From assembly GCA_902765035.1 (NCBI GenBank), contig CACWYF010000040.1, positions 1 through 11,294 of the forward strand: 11,294 nucleotides of DNA. The letters run 5' to 3'. The translations under genes and the position numbers were made by a program. Numbering within the stretch: position 1 is the first letter of the stretch; every line of letters starts with the position of its first letter. Below the pieces are notes generated by a model. It had not been told where the DNA came from. It did not search any database and saw nothing but the letters and a program-made list of their open reading frames with translations. This DNA is from an uncultured Eubacteriales bacterium (GTDB taxonomy: Bacteria; Bacillota; Clostridia; Peptostreptococcales; Anaerovoracaceae). Shown here piece by piece: positions 5,795 through 11,294 of this stretch.

Positions 5795-6307
5795 ATGAAA
5801 TATATAAGCAGCGACACTAATGTGTGGATCGATTTCCTCGAGATAGGAGAACTGCAGCTTCCTTTTAAATTACCTTACACATATATTATGAGTGAGCTGA
5901 CAGTACAGGATGAGATATTGAATCCACCCGAATTGGGACGCACTTTATTGTCTTATGGGCTTGTTGCGGTAGAACTTACAACAGATGAGCTTATCCTTGC
6001 CGGAAAATATTATGCAAAATACAGGAATCCATACCGGTATGATTGTATCGCACTGGCGATTGCTAAACAGCGCAACATAGTACTTATGACAGGAGATAAG
6101 CACTTAAGAGCGGCAGCTGAGAGCGAAAATGTTTTGGTAATTGGCACAATTGGTATATTGGATCAGCTATATGAGACAGAGACTATCAGTACTGATGAAT
6201 ATGCTGAAATAATAAAAAAGCTGCAAAAGGAAAACGGCGGGAAGGTACGCTTGCCTGCGAATGCTTTGGCGGAAAGACTTGAAAAGCTAGGAAAGAAGGG
6301 AAGATAG
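5795..6307 (+). CDS. PIN-domain protein, probable VapC-like RNase toxin
   Basis: PIN-domain toxins cut RNA (tRNA, rRNA or mRNA) with a Mg/Mn centre held by acidic residues. In this 170-residue protein the visible candidates are D7 in SSDTNVWIDF, E34 or E40 in SELTVQDE, D83 in RYDCIALAIAK and D101 in MTGDKHLRAAA, in the order and spacing of the family. The first ~125 residues cover the PIN fold. A Lys/Glu-rich helical tail (130-170) is extra and might contact the partner protein. A GGAGG site inside the end of the preceding gene serves the start, and only three bases separate the two genes, so they form one operon. The pair is best read as a toxin-antitoxin-like unit, with the Xre/ImmA protein as regulator or antitoxin. 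Toxicity is not shown by sequence alone. Confidence 0.87.
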   Translation: MKYISSDTNVWIDFLEIGELQLPFKLPYTYIMSELTVQDEILNPPELGRTLLSYGLVAVELTTDELILAGKYYAKYRNPYRYDCIALAIAKQRNIVLMTGDKHLRAAAESENVLVIGTIGILDQLYETETISTDEYAEIIKKLQKENGGKVRLPANALAERLEKLGKKGR

Positions 6308-6343
6308 CCTTGCATATTCAAGTTTAGTCTCATTAGATATCTT

Positions 6344-6450
6344 CAAGCCTTTTCTGCCCATATGAAAACTCCCTTCATGATTAACAGTGAATTTTGTTTT
6401 TCACTGTCTCTCATAAAGGGAGCATATCAGTGTGAAATGGGGCTTTTTCA
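6344..6450. terminator. Compound hairpin in the convergent intergenic region, possible two-way terminator
   Basis: The core (6369-6422) pairs CTCCCTT with AAGGGAG, ATGA with TCAT, and ACAGTGAA with TTCACTGT, interrupted by one mismatch and a 3x3 internal loop and closed by an eight-base T-rich loop (19 base pairs in all). On the minus strand the stem is followed by TTTTC, suiting termination of the lipoprotein gene. On the + strand, outer segments (AAGCC near 6344 and CCCAT near 6357 with ATGGGGCTT at 6437-6445) may pair before a TTTTT run, suiting the PIN operon. Confidence 0.5.
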
Positions 6451-6517
6451 TAGAGCGGCCGAACACATAGTGTGCTAAGCTGCTAGTTCTCATTTTTATC
6501 TCAATTTATTGTCAGGC

Positions 6518-7129
6518 CTACATTCCTTCAAGCGTGATCAGCTTCTCACCGAGCTTCTCACCTTCAGCCTCGCTGCAGCCATACAGTTTCTGCTCTTCAT
6601 CGAGAAGACCGTAGTGAACGGAGACTTCTACAGGGTCTGCATAGGTCGGGCTGTCGAGACGGTCGCTGATGAAACCGAACAGTGCTTTGTAAATAACATT
6701 GTTGAGCTCTGTCTCGCTCATAGCCTGGAGTTCTGCCATGCTGTGGCCGGTGATATCAGGCATCTGCTCCTGGAAGGCAGCAGTCGCGCCGTCGAACATT
6801 TTGAGTGGCTCAACAGAAACGGTTACATCGAAGCCGCCTTCTTCGCCTTCAGTAGGGACAGCGTCAACGACCTCGTATTTTGCCAGGCTGAGAGCCTTGA
6901 GCATGACATCCTTGAAGGCATTGGCAGCCTCCTCGTCAAGACCCATCGAACCGGTCAGCTCAGTAATAACTTCATCGATCATCTCATCGCGGACAGCGGT
7001 CTCATTGCCCTCCTCGATGTCAGCCAGTTTGACTGAATGATCATAATCGCCGGTGCACATGAGGTCCATGGTGGCCTGTACATATGCTTTGGCATCATCT
7101 GCGGTCGGCTTGCTGCTGCATCCTGTCAT
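6518..7129 (-). CDS. Lipoprotein of unknown function, signal peptide out of frame
   Basis: The open frame starts MTGCSSKPTADDAKAYVQ, a lipobox-like start (TGC, Cys at 4) with no hydrophobic signal before it. The mature part (about 200 residues) is acidic and soluble-looking: an early segment AKAYVQATMDLMCTGDYD, a helical middle, and a beta-rich DVTVSVEPLKMF section. This layout recalls small clostridial lipoproteins of the DUF5105/DUF4878 kind, but I do not recognise the family with confidence. Directly upstream, in the next frame, lie a GGAGG site, an ATG at 7194 and a clean signal-peptide core that ends in TGA at 7126-7128. One missing base near 7129-7131 would join the two. As given, the protein has no proper start, so it is either a decayed gene or carries a sequence error. 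Confidence 0.65.
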   Translation of the reverse strand: MTGCSSKPTADDAKAYVQATMDLMCTGDYDHSVKLADIEEGNETAVRDEMIDEVITELTGSMGLDEEAANAFKDVMLKALSLAKYEVVDAVPTEGEEGGFDVTVSVEPLKMFDGATAAFQEQMPDITGHSMAELQAMSETELNNVIYKALFGFISDRLDSPTYADPVEVSVHYGLLDEEQKLYGCSEAEGEKLGEKLITLEGM

Positions 7130-7194
7130 GTGAAGGTCATTACCATCAGGACAGACAGGACCAGCACAGCAAATGTACGTATCCTATTCTTCAT
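7126..7194 (-). pseudogene. Severed signal-peptide fragment of the lipoprotein gene
   Basis: Reading leftward from ATG 7194, the codons give MKNRIRTFAVLVLSVLMVMT, then F, T and a stop. This is a classic lipoprotein signal: two basic residues, a hydrophobic core, and the lipobox Cys a few residues ahead in the neighbouring frame. A GGAGG site (complement of 7201-7205) sits six bases before the ATG. The body of the gene is in the frame that needs one extra base. No slippery heptamer is seen, so programmed frameshifting is unlikely. Confidence 0.65.
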
Positions 7195-7327
7195 CTTGCT
7201 CCTCCATATACATCAATACACGAACATATTAATAATAAGAGTACAACCTATAGTCTAATAATAGCGGATGCAGAGTGAAAAGGGAATTACTTCTGCAATA
7301 TCTGCAGAGATTATAGCCAGAGAGTGA
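7195..7327 (-). other. Gap between the CHAP gene and the lipoprotein gene
   Basis: Reading on the minus strand, this gap holds a perfect TATAAT (7309-7314, complement) just after the CHAP stop, without a good -35 box. It also holds a weak hairpin, TCTGCA-GATAT-TGCAGA, without a following T run. No clear terminator separates the two genes, so read-through from the CHAP gene is possible. Confidence 0.3.
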
Positions 7328-8239
7328 TTACTTAGTAGTAAATGATCCTGTCTGTGTCAGATATTCGTATCCGTTGTACACAACGAAGATTTTGTACTGA
7401 TATGTAGTATGGCTGCTGAGGTTAAGACCGAGTTCGGCAGCGATGTCGTACCAGATGTAGAATGTCGACTCAGAACGCTGGCAGCTCTCGGTATGTCTCT
7501 TAATTTGCTTTCCGCCTGCATCATAGAGGTAGCATCCTACCTGAGTGACATTGATCTTTGATGGATTCGAAACGGTAGTCTTGATCACAGCATTGTTTGC
7601 ACCTGTCTGGACCGGATCAAGAGAGAAACTGAACCCCGGATCACTGCTCTGGGCGGATGAGGAGGATGAACTTGCTGAAGAGCCTGCGCCAGACCATCTC
7701 CAGTACCAGTAACCGCTGCCGCTGTACAGGGTCCTTCCGACCATAGCGCTGGTGTATTTGGTATTCCATGCATTCTGCTCGATGATGCCGACAGCGCCGT
7801 TCGAATTTGATCTTACGATTGCCCAGTGACCTGAATTAGCTGCGATATCTCCTGGCTGCGGAGAATCTACCTTGTAGAAATAGCCTGAGCCTGCACTTGG
7901 TGTATTGCCCGGTATCAGGTTCCAGACATCTACCCCATACACTAAGTTGTAGAATCTCTTTACGAATGCTGCACAGCAGTAGGTCGTGTCTGAGTCGTAG
8001 TTTGCAACGTTTCCTCTTGGTGCATATAGAGCCTGAACTGTCTGGCCGTTCATTGTTATCGAATCTACTACCTGCCCGTTCTGTGTGATCGGAACTGCGG
8101 TACCCCAGTTGATACCGCCGTCAGCATTTACTTCCATTGTGCAGAGAAGAGATGATGCCAGCATGATCAGACTCACCAATGCAGCGAGCACGGCATTTCT
8201 TAAGATCTTTTCCTTTGTACTGATTGTCTGCTTGTTCAT
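7328..8239 (-). CDS. Secreted CHAP-domain protein, putative peptidoglycan amidase/endopeptidase
   Basis: CHAP enzymes cut amide bonds in peptidoglycan with a Cys-His centre. The 303-residue product has a long signal peptide (1-39, basic start, hydrophobic core 16-33, cleavage near VNA-D). The CHAP-like domain spans about 80-185: YCCAAFVKRFY (Cys at 88/89), PGDIAANSGHWAIVRS (H138) and IIEQNAW (E154, N156) are the expected order of catalytic elements. A Ser-rich linker (187-199) leads to a C-terminal beta domain of about 100 residues (SFSLDPVQTGANNAVIKTTVSNPS to the end), probably an immunoglobulin/FN3-like wall-binding or spacer module. ATG 8239 is preferred over a GTG at 8251, because AAAGGGTGG lies eight bases before the ATG. 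Substrate and biological role (wall remodelling or lysis) are inferred. Confidence 0.87.
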   Translation of the reverse strand: MNKQTISTKEKILRNAVLAALVSLIMLASSLLCTMEVNADGGINWGTAVPITQNGQVVDSITMNGQTVQALYAPRGNVANYDSDTTYCCAAFVKRFYNLVYGVDVWNLIPGNTPSAGSGYFYKVDSPQPGDIAANSGHWAIVRSNSNGAVGIIEQNAWNTKYTSAMVGRTLYSGSGYWYWRWSGAGSSASSSSSSAQSSDPGFSFSLDPVQTGANNAVIKTTVSNPSKINVTQVGCYLYDAGGKQIKRHTESCQRSESTFYIWYDIAAELGLNLSSHTTYQYKIFVVYNGYEYLTQTGSFTTK

Positions 8240-8446
8240 TTTGATTTCCACCCTTTCATATTTAATTATTCACTCAGCCTGGTATACAGCTTCTGTATTG
8301 ATCAATACCGGCTGATCTTCCGGTTATTTTTGCTTGCACCTATACTTTAGCAATTAGAATATGCACTTTTGTTTTCGTGAAGATAAGACGCTCCTAAGGG
8401 CTTTTTAAATATGGTCCGAGGCAGCATGAAGAGACGTTAGTTTCAT
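8240..8446 (-). promoter_or_regulatory. Upstream region of the CHAP gene with a perfect 14-bp palindrome and a small hairpin
   Basis: GTATTGATCAATAC (8295-8308) is its own reverse complement, and ACCGG (8307-8311) pairs with CCGGT (8320-8324) over eight bases. On the minus strand TTGCTA, and further on TATACC, occur near these sites, but no promoter of good spacing could be assigned. The palindrome lies about 55 bases before the CHAP start and is a candidate operator. The rest of the region (8340-8446) shows nothing recognisable. Confidence 0.35.
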
Positions 8447-8475
8447 AGAAAAACTCCAGCGATTTCTCGCTGGAG
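8447..8475 (-). terminator. Intrinsic terminator for the acidic secreted-protein gene
   Basis: CTCCAGCGA (8454-8462) and TCGCTGGAG (8467-8475) make a perfect 9-bp stem with a TTTC loop (GAAA on the minus strand, a stable tetraloop). On the minus strand the stem is followed by TTTTT (complement of 8449-8453). It lies 62 bases past the restored stop at 8537 and about 97 past the stop in the given frame. Confidence 0.85.
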
Positions 8476-8571
8476 CAAAAGTCTGACTTTGGGTGACAGT
8501 ACGCTTTTCGATCTAGACTTTGTCTACAGTACTGATTCAGAGGATTTCGATTGTGAATACTCCGGAGTAGC

Positions 8572-9447
8572 TCATGATGGCATATGTTCCGCTTGACAGT
8601 CCGGAAGTATCGATGACTTATTTGTCTTTTCTACAGGCAGCACTTTGCTGTCAGTGAAACCTTTTTCGTAGTAGAAGCAAGGGCTGCACATTGACACGTT
8701 CATCGGGATATATTCGGTTCCCTCATAGTAGCCTACTTCTGCATCAGCTTCGAAAGTCGATGTCAGGAGCAGATGATTCGGGGTAAAGGAGTCATTGAGA
8801 ACAAAGTACTCATGATACTTAAGGCCCTCACCTGAAATTGCAGAATTGACCGAGTCCAGATCTTCGTTGATTCCGGAGATGTCTATGCCATTCAGAGCTT
8901 CGACATCTGAAGCTTTCATGTCCGAGAGGATCAGATTGGTGTATCCGAGAAGATTCAGTTCCTGATAGTACATGACACCGGCCTTCTTATCGTTTTCTGA
9001 ACGGTTGCCCCATTCAGTTCCGGCAAGAACCAGCTTCTCTCCGCGGGCTATTTCAGTAGGGTAAGAGGAGCAAAGCCACCAGTCAACACTGTTTCCGTCA
9101 TACGTTTGAATGGTCGTTCCGGGTTCATCATCAGAGAGGATCTCAGTGAGTGTCTGACCATCTGCGCTCAGTTTGAATAATCCGTCCAGCATACTGGCTT
9201 CATCTACAGAATAGGTTCCGTCGGAGTCATCAAACTCCATATAGTTGTCCCATTCAGGATCCCCGTATTCCCAGTCATCATAGTCTTCTACGATCCAGTC
9301 TTCCTCTTCCCATTCATCCCAGTCATCACAGGCGAATGATCTGGATACAGATACCTGTGCTGCCAGGATCATCGACAGGGTGATTGCGATTGTCATAAGT
9401 CTTATCATGACCGATGATAAGCGAACTCTCTTGCTGATAGTCTTCAT
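8572..9447 (-). CDS. Secreted protein of unknown function with an acidic, Trp-rich N-terminal tract; probable frameshift near the end
   Basis: Not recognised as a known family. Residues 1-39 form a signal peptide (MKTISKRVRLSSVMIR, then a hydrophobic core, then SRSFA). Residues 41-76 are extraordinary: 20 of 36 are Asp or Glu and five are Trp, with several Tyr/Phe. The rest (about 77-291) looks like a mixed alpha/beta extracellular domain (EKLVLAGTEWGN, KYHEYFVLNDSFTPNHLLLTSTF). Start 9447 is chosen for the GTGAGGCAC site before it; the in-frame start at 9501 precedes the signal peptide by 18 residues and is unlikely. The given frame ends KSSILPDCQAEHMPS. The next frame instead reads VIDTSGLSSGTYAIMSYSG, then VFTIEIL and a stop at 8537-8539, a convincing beta-strand ending. 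One lost G near 8616-8617 would join them, giving a gene of about 8537-9447. Confidence 0.75.
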   Translation of the reverse strand: MKTISKRVRLSSVMIRLMTIAITLSMILAAQVSVSRSFACDDWDEWEEEDWIVEDYDDWEYGDPEWDNYMEFDDSDGTYSVDEASMLDGLFKLSADGQTLTEILSDDEPGTTIQTYDGNSVDWWLCSSYPTEIARGEKLVLAGTEWGNRSENDKKAGVMYYQELNLLGYTNLILSDMKASDVEALNGIDISGINEDLDSVNSAISGEGLKYHEYFVLNDSFTPNHLLLTSTFEADAEVGYYEGTEYIPMNVSMCSPCFYYEKGFTDSKVLPVEKTNKSSILPDCQAEHMPS

Positions 9448-9568
9448 TCTATGTGCCTCACTTTCTGTGTTGCCCGTATCCGGGCTTCTTTTGCTTCGCA
9501 TCGGCCATCCCGGCCGCTGCTTTGTTTTGACACCTAAAATGTAACAGACTATATATGTAATTTTGTTT
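9448..9568 (-). other. Gap between the phosphatase and the acidic secreted-protein gene
   Basis: On the minus strand this leader region holds two short hairpins, CGGCC-GGGAT-GGCCG and GCCCG-GATA-CGGGC, the second 34 bases before the start codon. Neither is followed by a T run on the minus strand. A TATAGT box occurs near 9549-9554 (complement) without a good -35. Co-transcription from the phosphatase promoter is possible. Confidence 0.3.
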
Positions 9569-10378
9569 TTACTCTATCCGTATTACGATAACAGTTATGT
9601 TGTCCTTTCCACCGCTTTCGAGTGAAGCCGTTACTAAAGCTTCAACAGCAAGTTCGGGATCCGGAGTCTCAGCAAGGATATCACTGATATGCTGTTCCGT
9701 TACCATATCTGTCAGCCCGTCACTGCATAGAAGAAATACCTCTCCCGGCTCTACAGGAAATTCTGCATGAGCAGGGGCGAATTCCAGTTCCGCAGGATCC
9801 ATTCCCAGATACTGGGTCAGCATAGGTTTGACACCTGTGATGCCGAGGGCCATAAAAGCCTGTGCGTTATTATGATCAGTAGAAATCTGAAGCAGTTCAT
9901 CATCTTTGAACATATAGCACCGGCTGTCTCCCGCATTGGAGCACCAGACACTGTTACCATGCAGCAGAAGAGAAACAGCGGTAGTACACATCTCAGATGC
10001 GTACAGAGATTTCCTGCCCTGCAGCACAGCCTGATTCATATTTCTGTATAATTCTTTAAGGAAAGCCCGGGGGTCATCAGCTGCCCATTCATATGTATCC
10101 AGAAAATGACCGGCCGAAGAGGCGGCTATCATCGACGCATGATCCCCATACTGTGCCCCGCCTACTCCGTCGAACACAGCAAAAAAGATGTCACTTCCGG
10201 ATGACAGCTGTGACAGGTCATATTCCGTGCAGAGGATACCAGCCGGTCCCTCACTTCCGGCACCCATGTGTTCTCCGTGAAACAGGTAATTATCCTCGTT
10301 ATTTCTGCGGACTCTGCCGCGGTCACTGAAACAGGCGGCATAGATCCGCCTGCTGCATGTTGATTGTACATTCGTCAT
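9569..10378 (-). CDS. PP2C-family Ser/Thr protein phosphatase
   Basis: PPM/PP2C phosphatases remove phosphate from Ser/Thr residues with two bound metal ions, usually countering a Hanks-type kinase in bacteria. The 269-residue product is cytoplasmic (no signal or membrane segment) and has all core motifs in order: SDRGRVRRNNEDN (18-30), VFDGVGG (68-74, D70), MCTTAV (130-135), NAGDSRCY (148-155), LCSDGLTD (217-224, D220) and GGKDNITVIV (256-265, D259). The metal-binding acidic residues are intact, so it should be active. It lacks extra domains and matches the stand-alone PrpC/Stp length. Start ATG 10378 follows AGGAGG at a slightly long 11 bases. No kinase gene is in view, and the divergent neighbour is of unknown function. 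The family call is firm; the target is unknown. Confidence 0.95.
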   Translation of the reverse strand: MTNVQSTCSRRIYAACFSDRGRVRRNNEDNYLFHGEHMGAGSEGPAGILCTEYDLSQLSSGSDIFFAVFDGVGGAQYGDHASMIAASSAGHFLDTYEWAADDPRAFLKELYRNMNQAVLQGRKSLYASEMCTTAVSLLLHGNSVWCSNAGDSRCYMFKDDELLQISTDHNNAQAFMALGITGVKPMLTQYLGMDPAELEFAPAHAEFPVEPGEVFLLCSDGLTDMVTEQHISDILAETPDPELAVEALVTASLESGGKDNITVIVIRIE

Positions 10379-10407
10379 AAAGATGTGAACCTCCTACAGG
10401 ACTCCTT

Positions 10408-10435
10408 TATATACCGGGAGCATATCACGAGGCAA
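10408..10435 (-). promoter_or_regulatory. Promoter of the PP2C phosphatase
   Basis: On the minus strand TTGCCT (complement of 10430-10435) is followed after 16 bases by TATATA (complement of 10408-10413), or after 18 by TATAAA. The leader is about 25 bases. The -35 box is the same hexamer as that of galE. Confidence 0.55.
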
Positions 10436-10443
10436 GTGTAATT

Positions 10444-10470
10444 TTGTTTTCGCCTTGCTTATGTTAAAAT
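10444..10470 (+). promoter_or_regulatory. Promoter of the divergent unknown gene
   Basis: TGTTAAAAT (10462-10470) is an extended -10 element (TG-n-TAAAAT), with TTGTTT (10444-10449) upstream at a short 15-base spacing. An extended -10 box can make up for a poor -35. It is back-to-back with the phosphatase promoter, so the two genes may share regulation. Confidence 0.45.
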
Positions 10471-10505
10471 CTATCAGGACAGAGACTGCATAAAGGAGCA
10501 GAAAA

Positions 10506-11294
10506 ATGAGCACAGGAAAAGCTAAGAAAACCGGAACCGGCAGCGGACAGTCTGCATTCGACAGGATGATCGAATCACTGATGCAGGAGCAGTCTGAGGA
10601 GAAAATGCTCGATGACTGCATGTCCTATGATATGAAAGCCATCAGCAAGGTGCCTCTGAGATACAGGATCATTGCACTGGGGTTTGTCAGAAGGAACTCA
10701 CTGCAGGAGGTCAATGATACTCTCAAAAGCCAGGGCTGCGCGGCGCTGTATTCAAGGAGCCTGTGGGAGGCAAGTCTGATATATGCGTTCCATAACGGAC
10801 TGTCGTACAAGGAGTGGAAGGCCCTTCAGGATGTGTGCAGAGATGTCCGGAAACAGAAGGAGCTGAAGGACAGATACTTCACAAACAGCCGCATCTCCCT
10901 TAACGATATTCGTACATATGTGGAGGACAACTCTGAAACAGAAGGACAGGTCGAGGCAACCAGACATCTGACCCGTGCGAATGATATAAGGATCCAGAAC
11001 CTCACATTCGAGGGAATGGATTTCAGAGACTTTCTGAGCATCAGTTTCGATACCATGTCCCCTGTAAGGGAAAAGTCCCGCTACTACTTCTGCAAGTACA
11101 TGTACTATTACCTGACAACTGTTCTTGACAGATATATATCCGCACGCAGGGATGGGCAGGATAACGAGACGCTGCTGGAAGAGCTGGCTATCTTCAAAGG
11201 CGTCACAGGACTGAAGAGAAAGAAGATGGCCGATGAAGAAGTCAGAGAATTCCTGAGTGAGGCAGGCGTTTCATTCGGAGCTATCTTCGATGCG
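10506..11294 (+). CDS. Hypothetical protein, 3' end outside the window
   Basis: This gene is open from ATG 10506 to the window end (263 codons, no stop). AAAGGAG lies seven bases before the start. The N-terminus MSTGKAKKTGTGSGQS is a basic, flexible Gly/Ser/Thr-rich tail. From residue 18 on, the chain appears largely helical and charged (MIESLMQEQSEEKMLDD, then RYRIIALGFVRRNSLQEVNDTLKSQGC, then SLWEASLIYAFHNGLSYKEWKALQ), with an aromatic cluster near 196-206 (YYFCKYMYYYL). No signal peptide or membrane span is seen, so it is probably cytoplasmic. I do not recognise a family. Its divergent arrangement with a PP2C phosphatase hints at a phospho-signalling role, for example as a substrate or partner, but this is only inference from position. 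Confidence 0.8.
   Translation, partial: MSTGKAKKTGTGSGQSAFDRMIESLMQEQSEEKMLDDCMSYDMKAISKVPLRYRIIALGFVRRNSLQEVNDTLKSQGCAALYSRSLWEASLIYAFHNGLSYKEWKALQDVCRDVRKQKELKDRYFTNSRISLNDIRTYVEDNSETEGQVEATRHLTRANDIRIQNLTFEGMDFRDFLSISFDTMSPVREKSRYYFCKYMYYYLTTVLDRYISARRDGQDNETLLEELAIFKGVTGLKRKKMADEEVREFLSEAGVSFGAIFDA

Noticed and set aside
6509..7036. 175-codon plus-strand open frame opposite the lipoprotein gene
   Set aside because: No ribosome site, and the minus-strand frame has lipoprotein features and better composition.
7126..7135. Programmed ribosomal frameshift in the lipoprotein gene
   Set aside because: There is no slippery heptamer or following stem-loop, and signal-peptide genes are not known for this mechanism.
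8240..8446. Riboswitch before the CHAP gene (c-di-AMP or c-di-GMP type)
   Set aside because: The conserved cores of these riboswitches as I know them are not present; only a short hairpin and a palindrome are seen.

Overview
The window looks like chromosomal DNA of a low- to mid-GC Gram-positive anaerobe (Bacillota, probably a gut-type Clostridia/Eubacteriales lineage). The grounds are the strong AGGAGG-type ribosome sites, TTGnnn/TATAAT promoters, a YkuD L,D-transpeptidase with Gram-positive wall-binding repeats, a TarI-like cytidylyltransferase, and a GGGGACGG-type REP-like hairpin that I associate with clostridial genomes. No rRNA, tRNA, CRISPR array or transposase gene was seen.

Layout. 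On the + strand, 1-3400 holds galE (UDP-glucose 4-epimerase) behind a good promoter and a leader palindrome, a REP-like hairpin directly against the galE stop, dtd (D-aminoacyl-tRNA deacylase), and a secreted wall-anchored L,D-transpeptidase ending in a strong terminator. Next, 3415-3555 is a regulatory array of four TATACC-N6-GGTATA palindromes set exactly 41 bp apart, then a small HipB/Y4mF-type HTH gene that overlaps a TarI/IspD-family cytidylyltransferase by ATGA. No HipA toxin is present. From 4675 to 6307 lies a more AT-rich, probably acquired pair: an Xre-HTH/ImmA metalloprotease fusion followed at once by a PIN-domain nuclease, a toxin-antitoxin-like unit.

A convergent intergenic region with a compound hairpin (about 6344-6450) separates this from a minus-strand block. 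That block holds a lipoprotein whose signal peptide is out of frame, a secreted CHAP-domain protein, a secreted protein of unknown function with a very acidic, Trp-rich N-terminus and a probable frameshift near its end, and a PP2C-type Ser/Thr phosphatase. Divergent from the phosphatase, a + strand gene of unknown function runs off the window end.

Themes. Much of the window concerns the cell envelope: sugar-nucleotide supply (galE), polyol-phosphate activation (TarI-like), peptidoglycan cross-linking (YkuD) and hydrolysis (CHAP). The most unusual element is the 41-bp operator array with an orphan HipB-like regulator translationally coupled to the cytidylyltransferase. Its best candidate promoter has the last operator inside it, suggesting an antitoxin-type autorepressor now driving a biosynthetic gene. 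Two separate single-base frameshifts in the minus-strand secreted genes point either to local gene decay or to sequence errors.
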